Positions 50,978 to 60,323 are shown, numbered from the stretch's first letter. The stretch is DNA of 64,000 nucleotides from Brevibacillus fluminis (GCF_003710825.1 NZ_RHHQ01000017.1:277687-341686); one strand, 5' to 3'. A program made the numbers and translations. Notes: a model not told the origin generated them from the sequence alone.

Positions 50978-52133
50978 TTGTATAAAAAGCGAAACAGCTA
51001 CTTCATCCAACTGATAACTGGAATCGCCATCTTAATAAGCGGTTGCTCAGCATCGGAGCCAATCAATGCAGCAAAGCAGGCGGCTACGGATCCCGCTTAT
51101 ACCAAGCCTTTGCAGAACCAAATAAAGCTTGATGCTGAAGTGGAACGACTCGATAAGAAGCGGTTGAAACTCGGCTGGCAACCAAACCGTCCGTTGGGGG
51201 AAGTCCGCATTTATTGGAGCACGTCTCCGGAAAAAATCGAGCAACAAGGAAAGCTGCTGACAACGGTAGCTTCGGACACATCTGTTATCGCCGATGATCC
51301 CAGCCCGTTAGCCCGGCCGTATTTTCAAATCATCTCGACAGATGGTGCGTCCGCGACAGTAGCAGAAAGACGGCTTCCGCTACAGGGCACAGACAATTTC
51401 CGGGATTTGGGCGGCTACAAGACCACCGATGGGCACACAGTCAAGTGGGGCTACCTATACCGTTCCGAGGCGCTCAAGTAGCCTAAGCGATGCTGATGTA
51501 CGGTATTTACAGCAATCCGGTCTCAAGCTAGTGTGCGACTACCGCTCCGATGTTGAAATCGTTCATAAACCCGATCGCACCATGGACGGGATCCGAAATG
51601 AAAACATTCCCGTTTTCAAGGAAGTCCCATCTCAAATAGACACAGGTCCCTTAGTCGCATCCGGCCATCTTGGGGCACTCGGCAAGCCAGGCGCGTACAT
51701 GAAAATGGTCAATCAGGAGTATGTTACGCATTACAACGGTGCGTTTGCCCAGGTTCTGGAGTTCGCACAGCATCCAGAAAATCTTCCGCTTGTTCAGCAT
51801 TGCAGTTCGGGGAAAGACCGAACGGGCTTTGGTTCGGCCATGCTGCTGTTCGCCTTGGGCGTACCTGAGGAGACGGTGATGGTAGACTTTATGCTCTCCA
51901 AGACTTATACGGAAGCAGCTAGCCAAAAAACGCTTGAAAGCTTGAAGCCAAAGTTAAAAGATGAAGAAAGCATAACGATCGCAGCGGCAATTTACGACGT
52001 CCGGAAAGAGTATTTGCAAGCAGCCCTGGACGAAATCAACAGCAAGTACGGTTCGGTGGACCGTTACCTGGAGCAAGCGCTTGGTTTGACAAAGGAGAAA
52101 CGGGAGAATTTGCGGGCGTTACTGTTGGAATGA
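50978..52133 (+). pseudogene. Tyrosine-protein phosphatase lipoprotein, single-base frameshift
   Basis: A TTG start (AAGGGG upstream) begins a lipoprotein with LISGCSAS and a Pro-free N-terminal beta domain, reaching NFRDLGGY and the WGYLYRSEALK segment, where TAG interrupts. The family continues directly as SLSDADVRYLQ in the +1 frame. Removing one base near 51479 restores a single ~385-residue tyrosine phosphatase with the P-loop HCSSGKDRTG. Everything else is intact, so this may be a recent mutation or a sequencing error. The enzyme would be extracytoplasmic and dephosphorylate Tyr or phosphoinositide-like substrates. Confidence 0.85.
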
Positions 52134-52148
52134 CTGGATAAACAGAAA

Positions 52149-52173
52149 AAACCACCCATTGTGGTGGTTTTTT
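52149..52173. terminator. Terminator between phosphatase and haemoglobin genes
   Basis: AAACCACC (52149-52156) pairs with GGTGGTTT (52163-52170), with A and T runs on either side, so it can act on both strands. Confidence 0.85.
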
Positions 52174-52201
52174 GGTTGCAAAGGCTACTACCGATTATCG
52201 A

Positions 52202-52561
52202 TCATTTGTACAAAACATCGTTACGCAACGACTCGACTTTGGCCAGAGCCTCCGAAATATCCTCTTCCGCCACCCCAAAATGACTAAGAGCAGCACGCAA
52301 ATGGGTAACGATGGCATCAAAGTGGTTGGGTTGCAAATTCATCCCCTCATGTACCTTCGCCATCGATTGGCCGGTGTATTGGTTTGGACCGCCGAGCGCA
52401 AAGCTGATAAATTTAGTTTGGTGCTTGCGTTGTTTTTCCATATCCGTATTCGCAAAAAATTGGTTCACCGTTTCATCTGCCAACACCAAGTCATAAAAAT
52501 AATCAACCACTTTGGCGATTGTCGCTTCACCGCCATATTTATCATAAAAGTTCCCCATCAT
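52202..52561 (-). CDS. Group 1 truncated haemoglobin
   Basis: 119 residues, AGGAGGTCA before the start. The 2-on-2 globin pattern is clear: YDKYGGEATIAKVVDYFYDL with the B10 Tyr, VNQFFAN at the CD corner, LGGPNQYTG (the Gly-Gly of group I) and proximal His71 in MAKVHEGM. Group I truncated haemoglobins bind O2 or NO and often detoxify NO. It is transcribed alone and divergent from the ankyrin gene. No NO-responsive operator was identified. Confidence 0.93.
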   Translation of the reverse strand: MMGNFYDKYGGEATIAKVVDYFYDLVLADETVNQFFANTDMEKQRKHQTKFISFALGGPNQYTGQSMAKVHEGMNLQPNHFDAIVTHLRAALSHFGVAEEDISEALAKVESLRNDVLYK

Positions 52562-52688
52562 TGACCTCCTCTGCAGGACTTTTCCTTCTTAACGATTCCA
52601 CAGTTGCAGGACTTTTATGTTGATCTGACGGGCAAGACTTTTTCTATCACGGGCAAGAGGAAACCAATGAAGGGGAGTGTGGACAATC

Positions 52689-52716
52689 TTGCCAATCATA
52701 AAAAGTTTGATAAAAT
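52689..52716 (+). promoter_or_regulatory. Candidate promoter of the ankyrin gene
   Basis: TTGCCA (52689-52694) and TAAAAT (52711-52716) with a 16-bp spacer, ~60 bp before the start codon. Confidence 0.45.
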
Positions 52717-52777
52717 GGAAAATGCATGCGCAATTCGACAAGTTTATCCATTTATCATTCAAGTAGAAAGAAATTAG

Positions 52778-53671
52778 GTGCCCGTCGTGAAAAATGTCAT
52801 TGGAATCAGTGTATTGGTTGTGTGCTTAGCCATTAATGGATTTTTAGGGTATTACTTTTATCAGCAGTATCAAGACAATCGTGGAAAGCCGCTCATTCCG
52901 GCAAAAACAGCACCTATTGTAACTGCGCCTTCAGTCGCCCCGACAGTGGCTACCCCTGAAGCGCCACCGGCGACAGCGCTCGCAACGAACGCTGCAGAAC
53001 AACAGCCAGCTCCAACGCCGCTTGAAGCGACAGCGCCGCCACAGCCGCAACCTGTCGATGAAACAGACAATCTGACACCGATTCAGGCAAGGCAAGAGCT
53101 CGGTAAGCTGGCAATTTCCTATACGGACCGAGATTTTATCATCGCTAGCAAAAACAATGACATTTTGGCTGTCAAACTGTTTTTGCGTGCGGGCATGAGC
53201 CCGAATGTGAGCATTTATATTGACAAAGAATGGATTTCGCCTCTTTCCAATGCGGTTTTAAATGGCAACCTCGACAACCTGAAGCGTATGTTGGAGGCAG
53301 GAGGTGATCCGAACCTGCGGTACAGCTTCTATGATAATGTCTTGACGCTCAATATCGAAAATCCACAAGTCGTTCGCCTTATACTCGAACATGGGGCCAA
53401 CCCGAATTTTACTGACGATATGAACGAGCACTTCTGGACACCGCTTTACAAAGCAGTGAAAATGAAAAGGCTGGAAAGCGTCAAAACGCTCATCGAGTTC
53501 GGGGCAGATCCCAATCAGGTTGTAGCGGAAGAGCGTAGGAATTTTGATACTTATAACAAAGACATTTTTCGTTTGACTCCATTGCAATTGGCGGAACAAA
53601 TGGGACTTACGGAAATCGCCAACGTTTTGAAGCAAGCCCCTCAGAAACAAATAGAGACAGATTACAATTAA
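52778..53671 (+). CDS. Membrane-anchored ankyrin-repeat protein
   Basis: 297 residues from GTG 52778 (GTG 52787 is an alternative). A single N-terminal transmembrane helix (VIGISVLVVCLAINGFLGYY) is followed by a ~60-residue Pro/Ala/Thr linker (APIVTAPSVAPTVATPEAP) and then four or five ankyrin units: NNDILAVKLFLRAGMSPNVS, NGNLDNLKRMLEAGGDPNL, NPQVVRLILEHGANPNF, RLESVKTLIEFGADPNQV. The anchor-linker layout puts the ankyrin domain outside the membrane, where it could present a protein-binding surface. The partner is unknown. No neighbour is in the same operon. Confidence 0.82.
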   Translation: MPVVKNVIGISVLVVCLAINGFLGYYFYQQYQDNRGKPLIPAKTAPIVTAPSVAPTVATPEAPPATALATNAAEQQPAPTPLEATAPPQPQPVDETDNLTPIQARQELGKLAISYTDRDFIIASKNNDILAVKLFLRAGMSPNVSIYIDKEWISPLSNAVLNGNLDNLKRMLEAGGDPNLRYSFYDNVLTLNIENPQVVRLILEHGANPNFTDDMNEHFWTPLYKAVKMKRLESVKTLIEFGADPNQVVAEERRNFDTYNKDIFRLTPLQLAEQMGLTEIANVLKQAPQKQIETDYN

Positions 53672-54042
53672 GAAGACCAGTACGAAGGACTCGTATCTGA
53701 TGGCTGCAAGTTACGTGTTAGACCGCTCATGCTGATGAGTGGTTTTTCTATATTACAGTGTGATCGTATCGTGAAAAAAGCGACTTCGCTGGGAATGAAA
53801 GCAACTCATCAACTGAATCACTGAAAATTGGTTCTATATCTACTATCAGAAGTTTATTATCTTTACCACAGCTTTTCCTGCAGCAACAAGCCTTCCTTGT
53901 TCATATCAATACACAACCATTTCCAGAAAAATCTCAATTAGAGGGAAATTCTACGATCTACCTTTCCTTTTTGTCATGCTAATTTGTTTACATTCATACC
54001 GTTGAAGCGCAGGGAAAATAACAGGAAAGGAACACCATTCCC
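53672..54042. other. Non-coding stretch with IS-end-like repeat
   Basis: No gene seen. It contains GGTTCTATATCTACTATCAG-AAGTT at 53830-53854, matching 16927-16951 in 22 of 25 bases, and the upstream region of the two-component genes. Confidence 0.45.
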
Positions 54043-54720
54043 ATGACAAAAATACTGATAGTCGACGACGAGGAGCACATCCGAGAGCTGATGCGCATAT
54101 TTTTGCGCAATGAAGGTTTTGAGGTAGCTGAGGCGACGAATGGCGCACAGGCACTCTCGATCGTGGAGAAATCGGCCATCGATCTCGTCATCCTCGACAT
54201 TATGATGCCGCACATGGACGGCTGGGAGCTTTGCAAAAAAATCAGGGAGCATGGTCCTGATATCCCGCTTTTGATGGTGACCGCCAAAGGGGAAGCGGGG
54301 CAAAAGGTGAAAGGCTTTCAGCTGGGCACCGACGATTATGTAACCAAGCCCTTTGATCCGCTGGAGCTTGTGATGAGAGTCAGAGCGCTTTTGAAACGGT
54401 ACCGAATCGCATTTTCCCATACGGTCAGAATAGGTGAAATCGTATTGAACCGTCAGTCCTACAAGGTTGTTCGCGGAGATGAGGAGCTAACATTGCCATT
54501 GAAGGAATTCGAGCTGCTGTTCAAGCTAGCCAGCCATCCCGGCCAAATTTTCACCCGTGAACAGTTGATCGTCCAAATTTGGGGCATCGATTATGATGGC
54601 GACGACCGGACCATCGACGTTCACATCAAACGGTTGCGGGAGCGATTCGCCGGCGATACACATCATTTTCGCATCGAAACCGCCCGAAGCCTTGGCTACC
54701 GACTCGTGGTGAGTGAATGA
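54043..54720 (+). CDS. OmpR/PhoB-family response regulator
   Basis: 225 residues, ACAGGAAAGGA before ATG. The receiver has DDEEH at 8-12, phospho-Asp52 (VILDIMMPHMDGW) and the Lys in DYVTKPFDPLE; the C-terminal winged helix has LPLKEFELLFKLASHPGQ and the recognition helix/wing DRTIDVHIKRLRERF. It resembles HssR/ResD-like regulators. It is coupled to the kinase gene by ATGA. Nothing in the flanks shows which genes it controls; adjacent genes are on the other strand or unrelated. Confidence 0.93.
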   Translation: MTKILIVDDEEHIRELMRIFLRNEGFEVAEATNGAQALSIVEKSAIDLVILDIMMPHMDGWELCKKIREHGPDIPLLMVTAKGEAGQKVKGFQLGTDDYVTKPFDPLELVMRVRALLKRYRIAFSHTVRIGEIVLNRQSYKVVRGDEELTLPLKEFELLFKLASHPGQIFTREQLIVQIWGIDYDGDDRTIDVHIKRLRERFAGDTHHFRIETARSLGYRLVVSE

Positions 54721-56066
54721 GAAAGACGCTCTACGTCCGTGTCGTCCTTACGTTTTTGGCTGCGATTCTCATTGCCATCGTCGCATCGACGCTTATCGGT
54801 TTGGCTTTGTTTGAAAATGAGCTTGACCATTTGCAGCGAGATGAGATCGTTTTACTTGGCGAGAACATCATCCACGTCTACGAACAAACAACCCCTGCAA
54901 ATCTCGCGTCGTTTATGCAAAGCATCTCAAAGATTACTTCCAATCCCATATGCGTTTACAGCGATTCCGAGGAAATCTGCGCACCTAGGCAGGCAACGGG
55001 CCGTATCCCGCCTGAAACGGTTCGGATTGTGCTATCGGGCGAGCGATATTTGCCTGCAGCTGATGCAGATCTCGCATTCATCGGCCTCCCGTTTCAAGAA
55101 AAGGCGAAATCGCGTGCTTTGTTTTTATTGCCATCATCGAAAAACGAAGATACGATCACCCGTTTGTTTTTGACGGTTCTGCTTCTCGTCCTCATCACCG
55201 GAAGCATGTGCATCCTCATTGCCGCCAGGTATCTCGTACAGCCCATCAAAGCATTGACGCAAGCAACCAAACAGCTGGCAAAGGGCCATTATGATATTGA
55301 ATTGAAACTGAACCGAAAGGACGAGCTGGGAACGCTGGCAAACAGCTTTACCGAAATGGCAGGGGAACTCAAGCAGCTGGAGAAAATGCGCCAAGACTTC
55401 GTGTCCAACGTATCGCATGAGATTCAAACACCGCTGACATCGATCTCCGGTTTTGCAAAAGCATTGAAATACGACCAGCTTATCAACGAGCAAAACCGCA
55501 GCCGTTATTTGGACATCATCCTGATGGAAAGCGAACGACTATCCCGTTTGAGCGAACATTTGCTCAAGCTTGCCTCGCTAGAGTCGGAGCACCATCCTTT
55601 TGCAGCGTCAACGTTTCATCTCGATGAGCAGATTCGACTGGTCGTCGTCGCCAGTGAGCCGTTATGGTCGGCGAAAGACATTCGCGTTGACTTGAATCTT
55701 CCTGTCGCCGCCAAAATCACCGCAGATGCAGATCAATTGAACCAAGTGTGGACCAATTTGCTCGGAAACAGTATCAAATTCACGCCAGAAGGGGGCACGA
55801 TTCGGATCGAGCTTACCAAGCACGGAAACAAATATTTCGTCAACATCACTGATTCCGGTATCGGCATCCCACCAAACGAGCTCTCCCACATTTTCGTTCG
55901 CTTTTACAAGACGGACCGCTCCCGGACGGGCCGAAAAGGCAGCGGACTCGGCCTAGCGATCGTTAAGCGGATTATCGTACTTCACCATGGAAGCATTGAC
56001 GTGCAAAGCGCGGTCGGTGAAGGGACGACGATCAAGGTCACGCTCCCGATCCTACGTAATGATTGA
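54717..56066 (+). CDS. Membrane sensor histidine kinase
   Basis: 449 residues. Two transmembrane helices (~7-30 and ~152-172) enclose a ~120-residue extracytoplasmic sensor. Then come a HAMP domain (RYLVQPIKALTQATKQLAKG), the HisKA domain with His234 (FVSNVSHEIQTPLTSISGF) and HATPase_c (NLLGNSIKFTPEGG, GSGLGLAI). The Gln after HEI (HEIQTPL rather than HELRTPL) is as in HssS-type haem-stress kinases. The extracellular signal is not identifiable. Coupled to the regulator at 54043. Confidence 0.93.
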   Translation: MRKTLYVRVVLTFLAAILIAIVASTLIGLALFENELDHLQRDEIVLLGENIIHVYEQTTPANLASFMQSISKITSNPICVYSDSEEICAPRQATGRIPPETVRIVLSGERYLPAADADLAFIGLPFQEKAKSRALFLLPSSKNEDTITRLFLTVLLLVLITGSMCILIAARYLVQPIKALTQATKQLAKGHYDIELKLNRKDELGTLANSFTEMAGELKQLEKMRQDFVSNVSHEIQTPLTSISGFAKALKYDQLINEQNRSRYLDIILMESERLSRLSEHLLKLASLESEHHPFAASTFHLDEQIRLVVVASEPLWSAKDIRVDLNLPVAAKITADADQLNQVWTNLLGNSIKFTPEGGTIRIELTKHGNKYFVNITDSGIGIPPNELSHIFVRFYKTDRSRTGRKGSGLGLAIVKRIIVLHHGSIDVQSAVGEGTTIKVTLPILRND

Positions 56067-56108
56067 TGCACAAACAATCGGTAACCTATAACGAAAAGTG
56101 TACCTTAT

Positions 56109-56149
56109 AAAAAAACCTGCAACAGGCCCTTGTTGATCCTGCGCAGGTT
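56109..56149 (-). terminator. Terminator of the unknown protein gene
   Basis: Read on the minus strand, AACCTGC pairs with GCAGGTT and runs into a tract of seven T residues. It could also end the kinase transcript. Confidence 0.6.
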
Positions 56150-56175
56150 GAGGCAATGTCTCGCTATTGTACTAA

Positions 56176-56565
56176 TCAATTGAAAGGTCTCCTGATAACT
56201 GGAATAATTCGCGCACCACCTCGAATAAGCCGTTGCGCCCTTTCCCTACTGATTCTAACTAGTACAGAAATGTCAGTAGTGTTCTCAACGTCGAAGACTG
56301 AAAAAAACTGTCCATTTGCAAACAAGACACCTTTGAATTCAACTTTCTTTCCTCGACTCGGTTTTGGGACCTTGTTCTGAATAATTGTCCGCATCACGCC
56401 TGCACGAATGAGGCTTCTTGCTTGTTGGGGTGTTGTCCGGACAGCAAATACCGGATCAATTTCAACTCCGGGTGATTTTGCTTCTACCTCAACAATCAAG
56501 AAAAAACGGTTACCGATTTTTGCAATACTATTAGCGCCAATTGTAACGGGTTGGGTTTTTGCCAT
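56176..56565 (-). CDS. Conserved-looking protein of unknown function with internal duplication
   Basis: 129 residues with a near-perfect ribosome site (CAGGAGGTGAT) 7-8 nt before ATG. I do not recognise a family. The sequence shows two similar halves: VFAVRTTPQQARSLIRAGVM followed by RTI, and VLVRISRERAQRLIRGGARI followed by IPVI, about 57 residues apart, each after a beta-rich stretch (FFLIVEVEAKSP and FFSVFDVENTTD). It is basic, has no signal peptide, and ends in RRPFN. It could be a small duplicated-domain nucleic-acid-binding or spore protein; no evidence picks one. The gene is divergent, 43 bp apart, from a tiny ORF. Confidence 0.6.
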   Translation of the reverse strand: MAKTQPVTIGANSIAKIGNRFFLIVEVEAKSPGVEIDPVFAVRTTPQQARSLIRAGVMRTIIQNKVPKPSRGKKVEFKGVLFANGQFFSVFDVENTTDISVLVRISRERAQRLIRGGARIIPVIRRPFN

Positions 56566-56608
56566 GTTCTATCACCTCCTGAATTACCATATGAAGGAGG
56601 GGGAAAAG

Positions 56609-56692
56609 ATGATTGGTACAAGTGCCGTTTTCATATTTTTTAGGCTTATCGAACATAAATTGACTAGATTCGGCAACGCTAGAAAAACTTGA
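56609..56692 (+). CDS. Possible 27-residue protein
   Basis: ATG 56609 follows AAGGAGGGGG by 4-5 nt. The peptide begins MIGTSAVFIFFRLIEHKL and ends in a basic tail (GNARKT): a short hydrophobic stretch plus positive charge. I do not recognise it. The ribosome site is stronger than most in the window, which is the main reason to list it. It is divergent from the unknown gene and 76 bp before the S41 protease gene. Confidence 0.35.
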   Translation: MIGTSAVFIFFRLIEHKLTRFGNARKT

Positions 56693-56768
56693 TTTCGTTC
56701 ACGCTCCGTTCATATTTCTCCTCTACGCTTTCTTACGAGCATTACCAATGAATGGGAGGAGCGGAACA

Positions 56769-58466
56769 ATGGAAGTCGTGTGGCACGTATTGGATTCTTT
56801 CAAGTGGTTTACGGTTTACGAATGGGTGTTATGTAGTATCGACGTGTTGATTTTGATCTGGTATGCATTCCCCATACGCGTGTATTTCAGATGGCTTGAT
56901 TTCGTCCCCGTTACAGGCGTCGCAGTGGCGGTCGCCAGCGTATGCAGCGGGGACATCACCATCCCCGCAATCCTACTATATGCATTTACTGGCGTGTTAT
57001 TTGCGTGCACGGCGACGAAGCTTTGGAAGCCGATTTCTCACATTCCCGTGCCAAGGTACCGGTTCGTCAGAATTCTCCTGTGTGGGGCGGGTGTTGTTCC
57101 GATTGTCTTGGCTCTTTTGGTTGCCGGCGAGCTGCGCTACAATCCGGAGAGCGATTATAGCGAGCTGGGTTATTCCCAGGCTTTTGTCCAACTAAATGAA
57201 CGGCTATCGCGGGAATATCCGTTTGAGGATTGGAAAAAAGTCAATTGGCAAGAGCGAAAAGCAAAGTATGAACCGATTTTTAAACAGGCGGAGCAAGCGA
57301 AAAACAAGGCATTGTACTACAAAACGCTGCGAGAGTACGTGCATTCCTTGAGAGATGGACACAGCAAAATCGTCAATGAAGATTTATACAGCGATAACCC
57401 GGTATTTCATGCGGAAGCGGGTGGCGGCTATGGAATCAGCACGATCATGTTGGATAACGGTACGATACGGGTTGATCTGCTGATACATGGAAGTCCAGCC
57501 GAAAATAGCGGGATCCAGCTCGGCGCCGAGATCGTCCGCTGGGATGGAAAAGCAGCGAAAGAAGCCTATGAACGCACCGTTTGGAGCGAAAATCCGACGG
57601 CAACAGAAGGGGATCGACGTGTAAACCAAGGAAGGTTCATGGTTAGGGCCCCTATTGGAAAAGAAGTCGAGGTGGAATACCGGAACATAGGCGACAGCCA
57701 CATCAAAACCACAACACTCACAGCGTATGATGACAAGTACGAATCACTCAAAAAGACGAGGGTCAAGCTGAACCGAGAAGATCCTCCGCTCGAAGCCAAA
57801 CAGCTGCCGAACGGGTACGGCTATGTGAAAATACGCTATTTTCTCCCAAGTCAATCGATGCCTGACCCTGTAAAAACGTTGGAAGAGATACTGATCGAGT
57901 TTCAGGAGCAAAAAGTAAAAGGCATCATCATTGATGTGCGCGATAATCCTGGCGGAAGCGATGACATGGTTGCGGACAGCTCCGGCTTTTTCGTCCAGGA
58001 AGAAAAGCTGTATGAAAACGTAAGTTACTACAATCGGAATACCGGGACGTTCGAGCTCAACGACTTGGAATCGCGGACCATCAAGCCGGCAGCGAATACT
58101 TACAACGGGAATGTCGCCATCCTTATTAACCATCGGACTACTAGCTCTGGGGAAGGACTGCCGATCGCATTAAAAGGTTTGCCCCATGTCAAAGTCGTCG
58201 GCTTTACATCAACGAACGGGTCCTTTGGCGTAGTGACGCGTCCGATTCGGGTTGCCATGCCAGAAGGGTATATCCTTGAATTTCCGGATGGGCGTTCACT
58301 CGGGGTAAACAACGTGATTCAAGGCGACAGCAATGATCATGGACAGGGAGGAGGCATCCCTGATGTGAAGGTGCCGCTCAATGAGCAAACGTTCTATGAA
58401 AAGGTAGTAGAAGGGAAGGATGTTGAACTGGATTACGCGGTTCAAGCGTTGGAACGAATGAAGTGA
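56769..58466 (+). CDS. S41-family peptidase with N-terminal membrane domain
   Basis: 565 residues from ATG 56769 (GGGAGGAGCGG upstream). Four hydrophobic helices in the first ~130 residues anchor it; then comes a helical segment with DWKKVNWQERKAKYEPIF, a PDZ-like part (HGSPAENSGIQLGAEIVRWD) and the S41 catalytic domain (VKGIIIDVRDNPGG, NHRTTSSGEGLPIALK with the probable Ser nucleophile, VGFTSTNGSFG). It differs from CtpA proteases by its long membrane domain. It would cleave exported proteins outside the membrane. No partner gene is adjacent; a terminator follows. Confidence 0.88.
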   Translation: MEVVWHVLDSFKWFTVYEWVLCSIDVLILIWYAFPIRVYFRWLDFVPVTGVAVAVASVCSGDITIPAILLYAFTGVLFACTATKLWKPISHIPVPRYRFVRILLCGAGVVPIVLALLVAGELRYNPESDYSELGYSQAFVQLNERLSREYPFEDWKKVNWQERKAKYEPIFKQAEQAKNKALYYKTLREYVHSLRDGHSKIVNEDLYSDNPVFHAEAGGGYGISTIMLDNGTIRVDLLIHGSPAENSGIQLGAEIVRWDGKAAKEAYERTVWSENPTATEGDRRVNQGRFMVRAPIGKEVEVEYRNIGDSHIKTTTLTAYDDKYESLKKTRVKLNREDPPLEAKQLPNGYGYVKIRYFLPSQSMPDPVKTLEEILIEFQEQKVKGIIIDVRDNPGGSDDMVADSSGFFVQEEKLYENVSYYNRNTGTFELNDLESRTIKPAANTYNGNVAILINHRTTSSGEGLPIALKGLPHVKVVGFTSTNGSFGVVTRPIRVAMPEGYILEFPDGRSLGVNNVIQGDSNDHGQGGGIPDVKVPLNEQTFYEKVVEGKDVELDYAVQALERMK

Positions 58467-58492
58467 GCATACACCCCCTAAAACTGACAAAA

Positions 58493-58537
58493 GCGTAAAG
58501 TAGCCCCTCACTATGAGGGAACTAATTTACGTTTTTT
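58493..58537. terminator. Terminator between S41 and EamA genes
   Basis: CGTAAA-TAG pairs with CTA-TTTACG around an inner CCCTCA/TGAGGG hairpin, and runs into T residues; an A-rich left flank allows function on the minus strand. Confidence 0.75.
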
Positions 58538-58542
58538 ACATA

Positions 58543-59496
58543 CTACGATCCTTCTACCTGAGACTGTGAATGGCGCTGCGAGGCCTTTCGGTTGCCTTTT
58601 TGCTTCCAGCGGAACTGCTGGCCATCTGAGAGAACCAGCCCCACGATCGTGAGAGAAGCACCCAGCAACGCGATCCATGTGATATTCTCATGCAAAAGCA
58701 GTGCAGCTGCCATGATGGTAATCAGTGGTACCAAATAAATGTACAAGCTCGTCTTCACAGCTCCGAGCACGCCTACGGCCCAGTTCCAGGTGACAAAGCA
58801 AAGCGCAGAAGCGGCAAAGCCCAGAAAAGCCATATTCAACAAATTGGAGATATTCGCGAACCGCATCACATCGAGACGAATATCAAACATAAACAACGCG
58901 GGAATCATTAGCAGCAAGCCATAGAAAAACACCTTTCGCGTGCTACCAACCGTATGCTGCCCGAACTGGCTAATTTTTCGCATCAACACGGAATAGACAG
59001 CCCAAACCATGGACGCTAGGATTGCAAGCATATCACCCAGCGGGTTCAGCTTCAAAAGAAAGCTTCCATTGCAAATGATCAGCACGATGCCGGTGGTCGC
59101 TATGACAAAGCCTGCAAAAAAGCGCGGACGCAACGGCTCCCCCTCCAGGATGTAGTGCGCCAAAACAGCGGTGAAGAATGGGGCAATCGAGACGATTACG
59201 CCAACGTTCGAGGCGAGGGTATACGTGAGCGCGATATTTTCCAACAAAAAGAACAAAGTCACACCGCACAGTCCTGCCGCAATATAATGCAGCTCCTCGC
59301 GAACACCGTTTGTTCTCACACGATGCGGATACACGATCAAAAGCGAGAGATAACCAATGATAAATCGGAAAAACAAGATTTCCATAGAATTAAAATCTGC
59401 TAACAGCTTTTTGGTTGCGATGTATGTCGTGCCCCAGATCAGAATCGTCAACAACGCGGCGGCATGCCCCGCAGATCGGCTGGACGTCGCCATCAT
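58543..59496 (-). CDS. EamA/DMT-superfamily transporter
   Basis: 317 residues with ten hydrophobic helices in two EamA repeats: ALLTILIWGTTYIATKKLL opens the first, LAILASMVWAVYSVLMRKI the second. The C-terminal tail (~25 residues) is Lys/Gln/Ser-rich and cytoplasmic. DMT proteins export metabolites or amino acids; the substrate is unknown. Its start overlaps the stop of the AraC regulator gene (ATGA at 59493-59496), so the two are translated together and the regulator probably controls it. Confidence 0.9.
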   Translation of the reverse strand: MMATSSRSAGHAAALLTILIWGTTYIATKKLLADFNSMEILFFRFIIGYLSLLIVYPHRVRTNGVREELHYIAAGLCGVTLFFLLENIALTYTLASNVGVIVSIAPFFTAVLAHYILEGEPLRPRFFAGFVIATTGIVLIICNGSFLLKLNPLGDMLAILASMVWAVYSVLMRKISQFGQHTVGSTRKVFFYGLLLMIPALFMFDIRLDVMRFANISNLLNMAFLGFAASALCFVTWNWAVGVLGAVKTSLYIYLVPLITIMAAALLLHENITWIALLGASLTIVGLVLSDGQQFRWKQKGNRKASQRHSQSQVEGS

Positions 59497-60323
59497 TTTG
59501 TCCCTCCGGCATCCACAAAAATTTTCCCATATTGCCGGGGCGTTAACCCGATCATCCGTTTGAAAAAATTCGAAAAATGACTTTGGTCGCTAAATCCGGT
59601 CCTCATCGCAACCTCGAGCGGGGAAATCCCTTGTTCGAGCAGTTTTCTTGCATTGCCGATCCGAATCGTTTCAAGGAAACTGTACGGCGAGATGCCTTTT
59701 TGTTTGGTAAATGAGCGGAGCAGATGGTATTTGCTCGTGTCAGCGATATCACTCAGCTGGTCGAGTGTGATCGCGCTTGCATAATTTGTTTCTAAATAAT
59801 GGCATACCTTATCGATTTGGGAGTCAGGATTGAAGCCACTGTGCTCGGGCACTTCATCGCCGTATTCTTGCAGCAGCTGCTCGATGAGAAACAAGAACAG
59901 CTCCTCTTTTTTCAAATCTTCGGTTTCCTGCGAGATCATCAAGTGAAGTTCCCGCAATGATGATGCCAGTTCGCTTTGCACAAGGACGGTTTGCCGAAAG
60001 CGGGGGAGTGATTCATTGCCCGTAATCTCTCGAACCGCTTTTCGCATCGTCTCTTCCGGCACATTGAGTGCACGATAGTCCAACGTTCTCCCGTCCACCT
60101 GCTCACATGTATGGGCATCGCGCGGGTTAAAAATGACGACATCACCAGCGTTGATGATGTACTCCTTATTTTGACAGACCAAGTGACGCTGTCCCTTTTC
60201 GATGAAGCCCAACACATAGTAATCATGAAAATGGTTGGGGAATTTTTGCATAATCCCTTGAAAGCAATACGCTTCGACTTGTAAATTTTTATCGAAGAAG
60301 ACCGTCCGTACCTCCGTTGCCAC
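59493..60323 (-). CDS. AraC-family transcriptional regulator
   Basis: 276 residues. An N-terminal cupin (~10-100: FPNHFHDYYVLGFIEKGQ, GDVVIFNPRDAHTCE) binds the effector, and two C-terminal helix-turn-helix units (~170-268) include ITLDQLSDIADTSKYHLLRS and the family signature AMRTGFSDQSHFSNFFKRM with GLTPRQYG. It lies upstream of and overlaps the EamA gene, so activation of that transporter is likely. AAGGGGGTTG precedes the start. It is divergent from the SDR gene. Confidence 0.92.
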   Translation of the reverse strand: MATEVRTVFFDKNLQVEAYCFQGIMQKFPNHFHDYYVLGFIEKGQRHLVCQNKEYIINAGDVVIFNPRDAHTCEQVDGRTLDYRALNVPEETMRKAVREITGNESLPRFRQTVLVQSELASSLRELHLMISQETEDLKKEELFLFLIEQLLQEYGDEVPEHSGFNPDSQIDKVCHYLETNYASAITLDQLSDIADTSKYHLLRSFTKQKGISPYSFLETIRIGNARKLLEQGISPLEVAMRTGFSDQSHFSNFFKRMIGLTPRQYGKIFVDAGGTK

